A stretch of DNA of 43,712 nt from Lachnospiraceae bacterium UBA3282 (GCA_002361735.1 DETS01000072.1:1-43712), one strand, 5' to 3'; shown: positions 25,078-34,039, counted from the first letter of the stretch. Notes: a model not told the origin generated them from the sequence alone. A program made the numbers and translations.

Positions 25078-26457
25078 ATGGCACAGTTTGTCGATCGCGA
25101 GTTGGAAATCGCCACATTAGAAAAAGAATACGCGAAAAAAGAAGCTTCTCTGGTCATTGTCTACGGCAGGCGGCGGGTGGGAAAGACTACGCTTTTGTCG
25201 GAGTTTATGAAGGACAAAAAGGCGATGTACTTTCTGGCAACGCAGGAGTCGGAGACACTCAACCGCAGCGCCTTTCAGGAAAAGGCGGCAGCGTTTACGA
25301 AAAATCCCGTCCTGGCGGAGACTTCGTTTGATAAGTGGGACAGTATCTTTCGGCTGATCGTTTCCGAAAAGTGGGAAGAAAAGCCGCTTTTGATCATAGA
25401 TGAATTTCAATACCTGGGAAAGACCAATCCCGCCTTTCCTTCCGTATTTCAGCGGATATGGGATGAGATTTTAATAAAAACACCTGTTATGGTAATTCTC
25501 TGCGGGTCTCTGATTTCCATGATGGTCTCGCAGACGCTTTCTTACAGCAGCCCTCTGTATGGGAGAAGGACGGCGCAGATTCGCTTAAAACAGATTCCGT
25601 TTCGGTATTATCGGGCGTTTTGCGGGGACCTGTCCAGAAGGGAACAGATCGAGCGCTATGCGGTGACCGGGGGCGTGCCGAAGTACATCGAGTCCTTTAC
25701 CGGCTGCGAGGATATCTTTAGCGGCATCGAAAGAAATATTCTGGATCGCACGGGCTATCTCTATGAGGAGCCGCATTTCCTCCTGCAGCAGGAGGTGGCG
25801 GAGGTGGGAAGCTATTTCTCCATTCTGCGGGCGATTGCCTTTGGCAGGACGAAGCTGGCGGAGATCGCCTGTTTCATGGAGACGAAGGCAACGGACCTGA
25901 CCAGGAACTTAAAGACCCTCATGGAACTGGATCTGGTGCAGCGGGAGGTGCCCGTCACGGAGGAAAACCCGGAAAAGAGCAAAAAGGGGCTTTATCGGAT
26001 CACGGACTACTATATCCGTTTTTGGTTTACGATGATTTATCCCAATCAGGGCGATATCGAACAGGGAAACATAACATATGTTATGGATAAAATCAGGAAA
26101 CGCTTTGTGACAGGTCATGCTGCCTATATTTATGAGGATGTCTGTCGGACGGAACTTTCCGAGAAGACGGAACTGCCCTGCCATTTTTCCAAGATCGGGC
26201 GCTATTGGGATAAGAATACGGAGATCGACGTGGTGGCGCTTGCCGAGGAGGAAAAGACGATTTTGTTTGGCGAGTGCAAGTATCTGAGCGAGGCAGTGGA
26301 TGTGGATATTTTGTATCAGCTGCAGGAGAAGGCGAAGCGGGTAGCCTGGCATCGGGACGACAGGCGGGAGTTGTACTGTATTTTTTCGATTGGCGGTTTC
26401 AGTGAGCGGCTTAGGGAACTTGCCGAGGCAAGAGACGATATTTTCTTGTACGAGTGA
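25078..26457 (+). CDS. AAA ATPase with C-terminal DUF234 (PD-(D/E)XK-like) domain
   Basis: This 459-aa protein belongs to the 'archaeal ATPase'/DUF234 group. Walker A is GRRRVGKTT (30-38), Walker B is LLIIDEFQYL (104-113), a winged-helix part lies at about 250-310, and the C-terminal domain has EIDVVA (Asp384) and GECKY (Glu399, Lys401), which fits a PD-(D/E)XK nuclease fold. The cellular role of the family is unknown; nucleic-acid processing or defence is often suggested. It has its own promoter and operator array and is unlike its glycan neighbours, so it may be an independent insertion. AAGGAGGG precedes the ATG. Exact and near copies of the dispersed palindrome lie inside the gene (26070-26085 and 25477-25490). 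Confidence 0.88.
   Translation: MAQFVDRELEIATLEKEYAKKEASLVIVYGRRRVGKTTLLSEFMKDKKAMYFLATQESETLNRSAFQEKAAAFTKNPVLAETSFDKWDSIFRLIVSEKWEEKPLLIIDEFQYLGKTNPAFPSVFQRIWDEILIKTPVMVILCGSLISMMVSQTLSYSSPLYGRRTAQIRLKQIPFRYYRAFCGDLSRREQIERYAVTGGVPKYIESFTGCEDIFSGIERNILDRTGYLYEEPHFLLQQEVAEVGSYFSILRAIAFGRTKLAEIACFMETKATDLTRNLKTLMELDLVQREVPVTEENPEKSKKGLYRITDYYIRFWFTMIYPNQGDIEQGNITYVMDKIRKRFVTGHAAYIYEDVCRTELSEKTELPCHFSKIGRYWDKNTEIDVVALAEEEKTILFGECKYLSEAVDVDILYQLQEKAKRVAWHRDDRRELYCIFSIGGFSERLRELAEARDDIFLYE
26070..26085. repeat. Exact copy of the dispersed palindrome (intragenic)
   Basis: CATAACATATGTTATG is a perfect 16-bp palindrome inside the DUF234 ATPase gene. In frame it reads ATA ACA TAT GTT ATG. Confidence 0.7.
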
Positions 26458-26484
26458 GAAGAATGCGGTAGAATAGGAGCGGTG

Positions 26485-26507
26485 GAGCAGAAATTGAAAT
26501 TCTGCTC
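26485..26507 (+). other. Hairpin between the ATPase and the wecE-like gene
   Basis: GAGCAGAA (26485-26492) pairs with TTCTGCTC (26500-26507) around a 7-base loop. The T-tract behind it is poor, so a weak terminator or leader structure is possible. The rest of the 89-bp gap shows only the ribosome site. Confidence 0.5.
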
Positions 26508-26546
26508 GTGTTCCTCAGCAAAGAACGCTTCACAACGGAGGTAATC

Positions 26547-27674
26547 ATGATAAACTTCAACGTACCCCCTTTTACGGGGAAGGAATTTGACTATATGAAG
26601 GAGGCTGTGGCGCAGGAGAAAATCTGCGGCGACGGCCCTTTTACCAGAAAGTGCAGCGAGAAGATCGAGGAGCTGACGGGTACGGCGAAATGCCTGCTCA
26701 CCACCTCCTGCACCCATGCCACGGAGCTTGCGGCATTGCTTGTAGACTTAAAGGAAGGGGACGAGGTGATATTACCCTCCTACACCTTTGTATCGACGGC
26801 AAATGCCTTTGTCCTGCGCGGTGCGGTCCCGGTTTTTGTGGACGTACGCCCGGATACGATGAATATAGACGAAAAACTGATAGAAGGCGCCGTTACGGAG
26901 CGTACCAGAGTGATAGCGCCGGTGCACTATGCGGGTGTGGGCTGTGAGATGGATACCATCATGGATATCGCGAAAAGACATGACCTGACAGTGGTGGAGG
27001 ATGCCGCGCAGGCGATCATGGCTTCCTATAAGGGAAAGCCGCTGGGAACCTTCGGCGAATTTGGCTGTTTCAGTTTTCATGAGACAAAAAACCTGAGCAT
27101 GGGCGAGGGCGGCGCACTGCTGATCCGGGACGAAAAGGATGTCGAGCAGGCGGAGATCTACAGAGAAAAGGGAACAGACCGCAGCAAGTATTTCAGAGGA
27201 CAGGTGGACAAATACCGCTGGCAGGATCAGGGTTCCTCCTATCTGCCAAGCGATATGAATGCGGCTTATCTGTATGCGCAGCTTGAGATGGCGGAGGAGA
27301 TCACGCAGGCGAGGATGGAGAGATGGAATCAGTACCGGGAACTGCTGTCTCCTTTGGCGGAGGCAGGGAAGATAGAGCTGCCCTATATTCCGGAGTATTG
27401 TACGCATAATGCGCATATGTTTTATCTTAAGACGAAGGATATGGAGGAGCGGAGCCGCCTGATCGATTTCCTGAAGTCAAAGGATATCCTTTCGGTGTTT
27501 CATTATGTGCCGCTCCACTCCGCGCCCGCGGGCAGGAAGTTCGGCAGGTTCCATGGGGAGGACAGATATACGACCAAAGAGAGCGAGAGATTGCTGCGTC
27601 TGCCGCTGTTTTATAAACTGACGGCGGATCAGGTCGAATACATTGCGGATCAGGTGAAGGCATTTTATCGCTAG
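26547..27674 (+). CDS. dTDP-4-amino-4,6-dideoxygalactose transaminase-like (WecE/RffA) aminotransferase
   Basis: This 375-aa PLP enzyme belongs to the DegT/DnrJ group. INFNVPPFTGKEFDYM at the start and CSEKIEELTG are the WecE/RffA pattern, the pyridine-binding Asp152 is in VVEDAAQA, and the Schiff-base Lys181 is in FHETKNLSMGEGG. The expected reaction aminates dTDP-4-keto-6-deoxyglucose to give dTDP-Fuc4N. The dTDP-sugar genes it needs are not in this window. CGGAGG precedes ATG 26547. A sister sugar as substrate cannot be excluded. Confidence 0.85.
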   Translation: MINFNVPPFTGKEFDYMKEAVAQEKICGDGPFTRKCSEKIEELTGTAKCLLTTSCTHATELAALLVDLKEGDEVILPSYTFVSTANAFVLRGAVPVFVDVRPDTMNIDEKLIEGAVTERTRVIAPVHYAGVGCEMDTIMDIAKRHDLTVVEDAAQAIMASYKGKPLGTFGEFGCFSFHETKNLSMGEGGALLIRDEKDVEQAEIYREKGTDRSKYFRGQVDKYRWQDQGSSYLPSDMNAAYLYAQLEMAEEITQARMERWNQYRELLSPLAEAGKIELPYIPEYCTHNAHMFYLKTKDMEERSRLIDFLKSKDILSVFHYVPLHSAPAGRKFGRFHGEDRYTTKESERLLRLPLFYKLTADQVEYIADQVKAFYR

Positions 27675-27720
27675 TGTGGGCGTAGGAAGGAAAGTTGAAT
27701 AACGGCTGTTGCTTAATAAG

Positions 27721-29688
27721 ATGAACAAAAAAAGAAGAAGATACGAAAATTGGATATTGTCGTTTCTTGTTATGGGGATCAGTGCGCTCCTGATGGCTTT
27801 CTTCTTTGACTTTTATTTTGATATCAACGACGACACCCTGATGCGGGATATCATGTCGGGGGTATACAGCGGCACGCCCGACGGACATAATATGCAGACC
27901 CTCTATCCGCTGGGGGCGGTGATCGCGCTGTGTTATCGGCTGTACGGTGCCTTTCCCTGGTATGGCGCTTTTTTGTTTCTGTGCCAGTTTGGCTGCTTTT
28001 TTGCGGTGGGGGTCAGACTGTGTGCGCTGATCGATACGGCAGACACGGCTAAGAGTTGCTTCGCATGGAAATTGCTCTGCCTGCTGGGATTGACGCTTTT
28101 TCAATGGGGCGTATGGCTGACTCATATGGTCAATGTCCAATACACGATCACCGGCGGTATGCTTGCGGGGGCGGCGGTCTTCCTGTTTGTGACCGCGCCG
28201 CACACGGTAGAACGAAATGCTTCGGAAGCTGCAGCGAAAGCGTTGTCTGTCAAAGAGTTCCTGATGAAAAGTCTGCCGTCTCTGCTCCTCTTTCTCCTCG
28301 CCTTTCAGCTCCGATCGGAGATGGCGCTCCTTATGCTGCCGTTTTTGGGACTGGCGGGAGCCTTTTGCTGGTGGGAGGACAGACCCGTAGTTACAGGAAA
28401 GAATCTCAAAAAATACGGCGGCCTTTTTCTGCTGCTGCTTGCGGGTATGGGACTTTCCTTGGGGGCGGATGCACTTGCCTACGGCGGAGAATGGAAGGAG
28501 TTTCGCCGGTTTTTTAATGATAGGACAACGATTTATGACTTTTATCCGGAAGTCGTGACGGATGATGCCTATGCTGCGGATCTGGAGGAGATGGGCGTCT
28601 GGTATGGGGCGCGGCTTTTGCTTGAGAATTATAATTATGGTTTGGATGAAAAGGTTGATGCGCAGCTTCTTTCGGATGTGGCGGCTTATGCAAAGGAGCA
28701 TGTGGGTGGTACGAGAGACTGGGGGAAGCTTTTCAAAGACAAGCTCCTGTTGTACCGTTACCGCAGTTTTCACAGAGAGGATGCGCCCTATAATTTGCTG
28801 ATGTGGCTGGCGTATGCCGCAAATATAATAGCGGCTGTTATATTATTGCACGGGAGAGCGGAAAAATCATGCGATAAAGCAGTTCCCGAAAAGGCGGGGA
28901 GCCGGCGGCGCAGAGACCTGTGCGGTGCGGTCGTACAGCTGCTTCTGATTTTTTTGGTCAGAACCGTCCTTTGGCTGTTTATACTAATGTGCGGGCGGGA
29001 TCCCGAGCGGATTACACATCCGCTGTATCTGGTAGAGTTTTGTCTGCTGGCAGGGATGTTTCTGCGGCAGCTCGTTTTCCACGCGGTACCTGTTCCGGAA
29101 ACGGCGGCGAAAGCGCTTGTGCAGACTGCGGATCTTGGATGTGGGAATGTAAACGGTTCAGCGGCTCGTAAACTCCTATGCGGCGCGGCGGCGCTCCTCT
29201 GCCTGCTCTCCGTGGTATTTATGATAAAGGAGGTCCCCGCGGTACAGGCGGATCAGGTCAGGCGGCAGGAAATCAATGCGGATTGGGAAGCGATAGATGC
29301 CTATTGCAGGGCTCGGCCCGATATCTTCTATTTTGAGGATGTCTACTCCACCGTGGCTTTTTCGGGAAAGCTATTGGAATGCAGGGATAACGAGGTTTCC
29401 AATTATGATATTGCCGGAGGCTGGATGTGCAAGAGCCCTTTGTATCGGGAAAAACTGGCGGCTTTTGGAATCGGGGAAGCCGTGGACGCGCTTGCGGAGG
29501 GCAGGGCTGATTTCATTATGTCGGACGGGGAAATCGGTCTGCGGGGGCTGGTATGGCTCGAGATTCCCTTTGCGGAGAAGGGAATAAATGTGTCTGTCGA
29601 GGAGTACGACAGGATCGGGGAAGCCTATGGCGTGTATCAGGTGATCCCTGTTTCGAAGGACGGGCAATACCTGCGGGAGGCGAAATAA
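27721..29688 (+). CDS. Multi-pass membrane protein, possible GT-C glycosyltransferase
   Basis: About 655 aa with some 11-13 hydrophobic segments. I do not recognise a named family. After the first membrane segment comes DINDDTLMRD, an acidic motif at the place where GT-C enzymes carry their catalytic residues. A soluble region occupies roughly the last 150 residues. The ATG at 27721 has no clear SD, and a TTG 12 nt upstream is equally weak. A two-mismatch copy of the dispersed palindrome (27699-27712) overlaps the start region, and a one-mismatch copy lies inside at 28828-28841. The next gene starts 24 nt after the stop. Confidence 0.55.
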   Translation: MNKKRRRYENWILSFLVMGISALLMAFFFDFYFDINDDTLMRDIMSGVYSGTPDGHNMQTLYPLGAVIALCYRLYGAFPWYGAFLFLCQFGCFFAVGVRLCALIDTADTAKSCFAWKLLCLLGLTLFQWGVWLTHMVNVQYTITGGMLAGAAVFLFVTAPHTVERNASEAAAKALSVKEFLMKSLPSLLLFLLAFQLRSEMALLMLPFLGLAGAFCWWEDRPVVTGKNLKKYGGLFLLLLAGMGLSLGADALAYGGEWKEFRRFFNDRTTIYDFYPEVVTDDAYAADLEEMGVWYGARLLLENYNYGLDEKVDAQLLSDVAAYAKEHVGGTRDWGKLFKDKLLLYRYRSFHREDAPYNLLMWLAYAANIIAAVILLHGRAEKSCDKAVPEKAGSRRRRDLCGAVVQLLLIFLVRTVLWLFILMCGRDPERITHPLYLVEFCLLAGMFLRQLVFHAVPVPETAAKALVQTADLGCGNVNGSAARKLLCGAAALLCLLSVVFMIKEVPAVQADQVRRQEINADWEAIDAYCRARPDIFYFEDVYSTVAFSGKLLECRDNEVSNYDIAGGWMCKSPLYREKLAAFGIGEAVDALAEGRADFIMSDGEIGLRGLVWLEIPFAEKGINVSVEEYDRIGEAYGVYQVIPVSKDGQYLREAK

Positions 29689-29711
29689 AGAGCTTCGGCA
29701 TGGGGGAAAAA

Positions 29712-30350
29712 ATGAGCGCAGAGAAAGTGTATCTTCGTCCCATCACGTCAGCGGATACCAATAAAATCGTAACCTGGCGGAATCGGGATTTTGTGCGGAA
29801 AAATTTCATTTATCAGAAGCCCTTTACCCAAGAGGGGCACGAGACCTGGCTGAAAGAGCAGGTGGAGCCGGGGTATGTGGCACAGTTTATCATCTGTGTG
29901 GGAACGGAGAATGTCTGCCTGCCGGAAGGTGGAATCATGACAGACAGTGGGGCGGGTGCCGGTGGAGGCATGAACCATCCTGCGGGCGCGGTGAGCGGCC
30001 AAAGAGACATCGGCAGCGTCTATCTGAGGGACATCGACAGGGAAAAGGGCGAGGCAGAATACGGCATTTTTATCGGTGAGCGCGATGCCCTGGGAAAAGG
30101 ATACGGTACGCAGGCGGCGAAACAGATGCTGGAGTACGGTTTTGAGACGCTCGGGCTGCGAAAGATATTCCTGCGGCTTTTGGAGGACAATCCGCGGGCA
30201 CTGAGAAGTTATGAAAAAGCGGGGTTTCGATTGATAAATAACAGACGGGAAACCGTCAATCTGCAACAGGGCAAGAGCGTCGTCCTCTTTATGGAGATCG
30301 ATTACCGCCGATGGAAAGCAATGAAAGAGAAGAACCGGAAAAACGAGTAA
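29712..30350 (+). CDS. GNAT family N-acetyltransferase (candidate PseH- or WecD-like sugar acetyltransferase)
   Basis: This 212-aa protein is a RimJ/RimL-type GNAT. LRPITSADTNKIVTWRN opens the fold, and the acetyl-CoA loop appears as ERDALGKGYGTQAAKQM with ENPRALRSYEKAGF-like sequence behind it. WRN at the start and the locus favour acetylation of an amino sugar. The pse cluster lacks PseH and the pgl part lacks PglD, so this gene could supply one of these, or make Fuc4NAc with the WecE-like enzyme. A stretch of about 20 residues rich in Gly (about 77-95) is an odd insertion. ATG 29712 has GGGGGA upstream; ATG 29700 is an alternative. Confidence 0.8.
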   Translation: MSAEKVYLRPITSADTNKIVTWRNRDFVRKNFIYQKPFTQEGHETWLKEQVEPGYVAQFIICVGTENVCLPEGGIMTDSGAGAGGGMNHPAGAVSGQRDIGSVYLRDIDREKGEAEYGIFIGERDALGKGYGTQAAKQMLEYGFETLGLRKIFLRLLEDNPRALRSYEKAGFRLINNRRETVNLQQGKSVVLFMEIDYRRWKAMKEKNRKNE

Positions 30351-30416
30351 GGGAATAGAAGGTAATATTTTTTATAGAAGAAAAGAGTCAGAATGATTGC
30401 AGAAATGGAGAACAGC

Positions 30417-31358
30417 ATGGGTCAGTTAGTCAGTTTTGTGATTCCCTGCTATCGGTCGGCACAGACCGTGAGTGGGGTGGTACAGGAAATCAGGGAGGCA
30501 ATGAAGGGGCTTTCGCAGTACCGCTATGAGATTGTTTTGGTCAATGACGCTTCCCCCGATGATACCTTTGAGACGATTCGCGCACTGTGCAGAGAAAATA
30601 AGGATATCTGCGGCGTGAATCTGGCGAGAAACTTTGGACAGCACGCGGCGCTGATGGCAGGATTTTCCCATGTGCGGGGCGATATCGTGGTCTGCCTGGA
30701 TGACGACGGACAGACGCCTGCCTCGGAGGTGGGCAAGCTTCTTTCCGGAATCGAAGCAGGTTCTGATGTGGTCTATGCAAAGTATCAGAAGAAACGGCAT
30801 TCGGGATTCCGTAATCTTGGCAGTAAGATCAATGAGCTGATGACGCGGGTCATGCTGGGCAAGCCTAAAGATCTCTATGTTTCCAGTTATTTTGCCGCCA
30901 AGCGTTTTGTGGTGGAGGAACTTTTGCGCTATGAGAATCCGTATCCCTATGTGATCGGGCTGGTGCTGCGCACCACGAAAAAGATAACAAACGCCGAGGT
31001 GACGCACAGGGAGCGGGAAGTGGGCGTTTCCGGATACACCATCGGCAAGCTCCTTGGTCTGTGGTTCAACGGCTTTACGGCTTTCAGTGTGAAACCTCTT
31101 AGAATAGCAACTGTTATTGGAATCCTGTCTGCGTGCGGAGGTTTTGCCTACGGCATTTTTACGATCATTAAGAAGTTTGTCAATCCGGCTGTCCCGATAG
31201 GCTTCAGTGCGCTGATGGCGGCAATCGTATTTTTCTGCGGACTGATTTTGTTGATGCTTGGCATTATCGGAGAGTACATCGGACGGATCTATATTTCTTT
31301 GAACAATTCTCCGCAGTATGTGATCAGGGAGTGTGTGGATGAGAGAGAGGCGGAGTGA
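30417..31358 (+). CDS. ArnC/GtrB/DPM1-like polyprenyl-phosphate glycosyltransferase
   Basis: This 313-aa GT2 enzyme should transfer a sugar from a nucleotide to undecaprenyl phosphate. The catalytic part has FVIPCYRS, LVNDASPDDT and the DDDGQ motif typical of ArnC/GtrB (where other GT2s have DSDD). Two C-terminal hydrophobic segments follow (about 225-250 and 255-285). I chose ATG 30417, with GGAG 6 nt upstream, over ATGs at 30393 and 30405. It probably feeds the GT-C-like proteins and works with the GtrA protein at 21.5 kb. The next gene overlaps its end. A near copy of the dispersed palindrome lies at 31103-31118. Confidence 0.88.
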   Translation: MGQLVSFVIPCYRSAQTVSGVVQEIREAMKGLSQYRYEIVLVNDASPDDTFETIRALCRENKDICGVNLARNFGQHAALMAGFSHVRGDIVVCLDDDGQTPASEVGKLLSGIEAGSDVVYAKYQKKRHSGFRNLGSKINELMTRVMLGKPKDLYVSSYFAAKRFVVEELLRYENPYPYVIGLVLRTTKKITNAEVTHREREVGVSGYTIGKLLGLWFNGFTAFSVKPLRIATVIGILSACGGFAYGIFTIIKKFVNPAVPIGFSALMAAIVFFCGLILLMLGIIGEYIGRIYISLNNSPQYVIRECVDEREAE

Positions 31359-33012
31359 GAAAAAAAAGAATGAAATCCGCAGTCTGTTGATTGCGGGCGT
31401 TTTCTCCCTGGCGTTTACGACGGCGATCCTGTTTGGTTCGCGTTTGGACAGTGTGGAGAATGTGGATATGAAGGATGCGGCGCTCTGGATCCAACTGGTA
31501 ACGCTGAGCATTCTTTTTACGGGAATGGTGCGCCTTTTGTGGCTTCTTTTGGAGATGCTGCATGGCAGAGGGGAAAATGCACTCAGCCGGGCAGTAAATA
31601 GAATAACGAGTGTTCTTAATATTGCGGACACGCAGGCGAATCTTGCGGCCTTCCTGTTTCTGCTTCTCTGTTGGCTGCCTGTGTTATTGGCGGTTTATCC
31701 GGGCTTTTTTGTCTATGATGCGCAGGACGAGTATATTCAGGTGGCGACGAGGACGTTTTCCACCCATCATCCGCTTGTGCATGTATTGCTGCTTGGCGGG
31801 ATGATCTGTGCTGTCCATAAGCTGACGGATTCCTATAATCTGGGGATTGTCTGCTACATGGTTTTCCAGATGGCTGCCGCGGCGGGCGTTTTTACCTTCC
31901 TTTTTTCTTATTTGCGGAAAAGAAAGGTCTCGCGGATGCTGCGGCTGATCGGACTTTTGTGGCTGGGGTTGTTTCCCACGGTGGTGATGTTTACCCTGTG
32001 TTCGGCGAAAGACGCGTTGTTTACGCTGGCACTGCTGCTGCTTTTGATCTGTCTCTTGGAACTTGGCAGAGATGGGGAGGCTTTTTTTGCGTCAAGGGGC
32101 TGGCAGTTTCTTTTTGCGGCAAGCGGTATGGCAATGATGCTTCTTCGCAACAACGGCTTTTACGCCTTTTTGGTGATGGTTCCTCTATTGTTCCTCTTAC
32201 AGAAGCATTGCCGCAAGAAACTGTTGCTGTTGTCTGCCTGTGCGGTGGCAGGCTGTCTTCTTGTAAACGGCGGCTTGAAACTGGCACTCCATGCGGACGA
32301 TTCCGAGTATCAGGAACTTTTGACGGTGCCGATCCAACAGCTTGCCAGAACTTACAAGTATGCGCCCGAGGTGTTTTCGACGGAGGATCTGGAAATACTG
32401 CATGAGGTTTTGGATGAGGAGGCGCTCTCTTTGTATACGCCGAGGCTCTCCGATCCGGTCAAATACCGCTTTGACAATGCGGCATTTGCAAAGGATAAGG
32501 GGCGCTACGCCGCGCTCTGGCTGCGCATCGGCAGGAAAAAACCCCTGATTTACCTAAATGCCTGGTGGATGACATCCTACGGTTTCTGGTATCCGAATAC
32601 GGTGATCAATGTTTACGGGGGTAATACGGTTTTTACTTTTACTTATCGGGATAATTCCTACTTTGGTTATGAGGTGGAGCTGCCGGGCGTGCGGGAGAGT
32701 AAGATTCCCCGGCTTGACGAGGTGTATCGCAGGCTGTCGCTGGAGGTCTGGAAGGAGAAGGTGCCCGTAATCTCCTGGCTGTTTTCTCCCGGTGCCATGT
32801 TCTGGCTTTATGCCTTCTTCTTTGCATGGCTATTAAATAACGAGCGATATGAAATGCTGTATCCGTTTTTGCCGATTTTTCTGATTTGGCTGACCGTGCT
32901 GCTGGGACCGACTTATCTGCCGCGTTATGTATTGTTTTTGTGGTATGCGCTGCCGCTGTTTTTGGGGATGGTGCAGATGGGATCGCATGAAAATATAAAA
33001 GGAAACAAATAA
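31339..33012 (+). CDS. Multi-pass membrane protein, DUF6020-like
   Basis: About 557 aa with around ten hydrophobic segments. The stretch YPGFFVYDAQDEYIQ followed by HHPLVHVLLLG resembles the DUF6020 membrane family as I remember it, and resembles the acidic plus HP motif of GT-C enzymes. A soluble part lies at about 320-460. ATG 31339 has AGGGAG 7 nt upstream and overlaps the ArnC-like gene by 20 nt, so they are coupled and may act as a donor/transferase pair. The sugar is unknown. Confidence 0.62.
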   Translation: MRERRSEKKKNEIRSLLIAGVFSLAFTTAILFGSRLDSVENVDMKDAALWIQLVTLSILFTGMVRLLWLLLEMLHGRGENALSRAVNRITSVLNIADTQANLAAFLFLLLCWLPVLLAVYPGFFVYDAQDEYIQVATRTFSTHHPLVHVLLLGGMICAVHKLTDSYNLGIVCYMVFQMAAAAGVFTFLFSYLRKRKVSRMLRLIGLLWLGLFPTVVMFTLCSAKDALFTLALLLLLICLLELGRDGEAFFASRGWQFLFAASGMAMMLLRNNGFYAFLVMVPLLFLLQKHCRKKLLLLSACAVAGCLLVNGGLKLALHADDSEYQELLTVPIQQLARTYKYAPEVFSTEDLEILHEVLDEEALSLYTPRLSDPVKYRFDNAAFAKDKGRYAALWLRIGRKKPLIYLNAWWMTSYGFWYPNTVINVYGGNTVFTFTYRDNSYFGYEVELPGVRESKIPRLDEVYRRLSLEVWKEKVPVISWLFSPGAMFWLYAFFFAWLLNNERYEMLYPFLPIFLIWLTVLLGPTYLPRYVLFLWYALPLFLGMVQMGSHENIKGNK

Positions 33013-33031
33013 GGAAAGGACAGGATGATTG

Positions 33032-33979
33032 ATGAAAACAAAGGTATTTATTGACGGGAGCGAAGGAACGACAGGACTGCGGATTAACGAACGGTTTCAG
33101 CGCCGTGACGATATCGAGCTGTTACACATCGATCCGGAACTGAGAAAGGATCCGGCGGAGAGAAAGAAAATGATCGGGGCGTCTGATATCACCTTTCTCT
33201 GTCTGCCGGACGAGGCGGCAAGGGAGTCTGCCGCGCTGGCTGAGGGGGAGGATGTGGTGATCATCGACGCTTCGACCGCTCATCGGACCGAGGCGGGATG
33301 GGCGTACGGCTTTCCGGAGCTGTCGGACGCCCACAGGGAGGCGATTCAAAGCGGAAAGCGGATCGCGGTTCCGGGCTGCTATGCCACGGGCTTTATTTCC
33401 CTGGTCTATCCGTTGATCACGGGCGGAATCCTGCCGAAGGACTATCCGGTCAGCAGCTTTGCCATCTCAGGATACAGCGGGGCGGGCAAGCGGACGATCG
33501 CGGCTTATGAGAGCGCGGACAGAGCGGAGGAACTGTCCGCGGGGAGAGAGTATGCGCTCACGCAGCAGCATAAGCACTTAAAGGAAATGCAGAAGATTAC
33601 GGGACTTGCGCGCACCCCCCTGTTTTCTCCGATCATCGATGACTATTACAGCGGCATGGTGGTTTCCGTGCAGCTCTACGCGGATCTGCTGAAGGGAAAG
33701 CATACGCCGGAATCTCTGCTGCATTATTATGCGCAATATTATGATAAGAAACGTTTTATTCGGGTGAGTGCCGCGGATGATGAAGTTGCCGCGAGCGGTT
33801 TTTTGGCGGGGAACGGTCTGTCCGGCTGGGATGGATTAAAGATTTACGTGACGGGAAACGAGGAGCGCATTGTCGTTTCCTCTCAATTTGACAATCTGGG
33901 AAAAGGCGCATCCGGTGCGGCAATCCAGTGTATGAATCTGATTCTGGGATGCGACGAGGCCGAGGGACTTGACCTGTAA
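33032..33979 (+). CDS. argC: N-acetyl-gamma-glutamyl-phosphate reductase, type 2 (ArgC)
   Basis: This 315-aa NADPH enzyme normally reduces N-acetyl-glutamyl-phosphate in arginine synthesis. The short type 2 form is recognisable from FIDGSEGTTGLR (about 6-17), the catalytic Cys116 in VPGCYATG, and SGYSGAGK. AGGA lies 6 nt before ATG 33032; a TTG directly before it is less likely. No other arginine gene is near; it lies 19 nt after a membrane glycan gene and before a ligase. Either it is a displaced housekeeping gene or it acts on a different acyl phosphate here. Confidence 0.93.
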   Translation: MKTKVFIDGSEGTTGLRINERFQRRDDIELLHIDPELRKDPAERKKMIGASDITFLCLPDEAARESAALAEGEDVVIIDASTAHRTEAGWAYGFPELSDAHREAIQSGKRIAVPGCYATGFISLVYPLITGGILPKDYPVSSFAISGYSGAGKRTIAAYESADRAEELSAGREYALTQQHKHLKEMQKITGLARTPLFSPIIDDYYSGMVVSVQLYADLLKGKHTPESLLHYYAQYYDKKRFIRVSAADDEVAASGFLAGNGLSGWDGLKIYVTGNEERIVVSSQFDNLGKGASGAAIQCMNLILGCDEAEGLDL

Positions 33980-34010
33980 CGGTCTCGAATATCGCGCAGA
34001 GAGCGGTTTG

Positions 34011-34039
34011 TTGTAAATATTGCTTGTTTGTGGTAAACT
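34011..34039 (+). promoter_or_regulatory. Predicted promoter of the ligase-like gene
   Basis: TTGTAA (34011-34016) and TAAACT (34034-34039) are 17 bp apart, with an extended -10 TGG. The same TTGTGGTA(T/A)ACT form is found before the flippase and the DUF234 ATPase. Confidence 0.5.

Noticed and set aside
27427..28773. Long open frame on the minus strand (448 codons) opposite the wecE-like and membrane genes
   Set aside because: Spans two real genes on the other strand, is rich in Gln/Arg/Lys, and shows no family motif.
30426..31631. Long open frame on the minus strand (401 codons) opposite the ArnC-like gene
   Set aside because: Antisense shadow crossing a coupled gene border; no domain.
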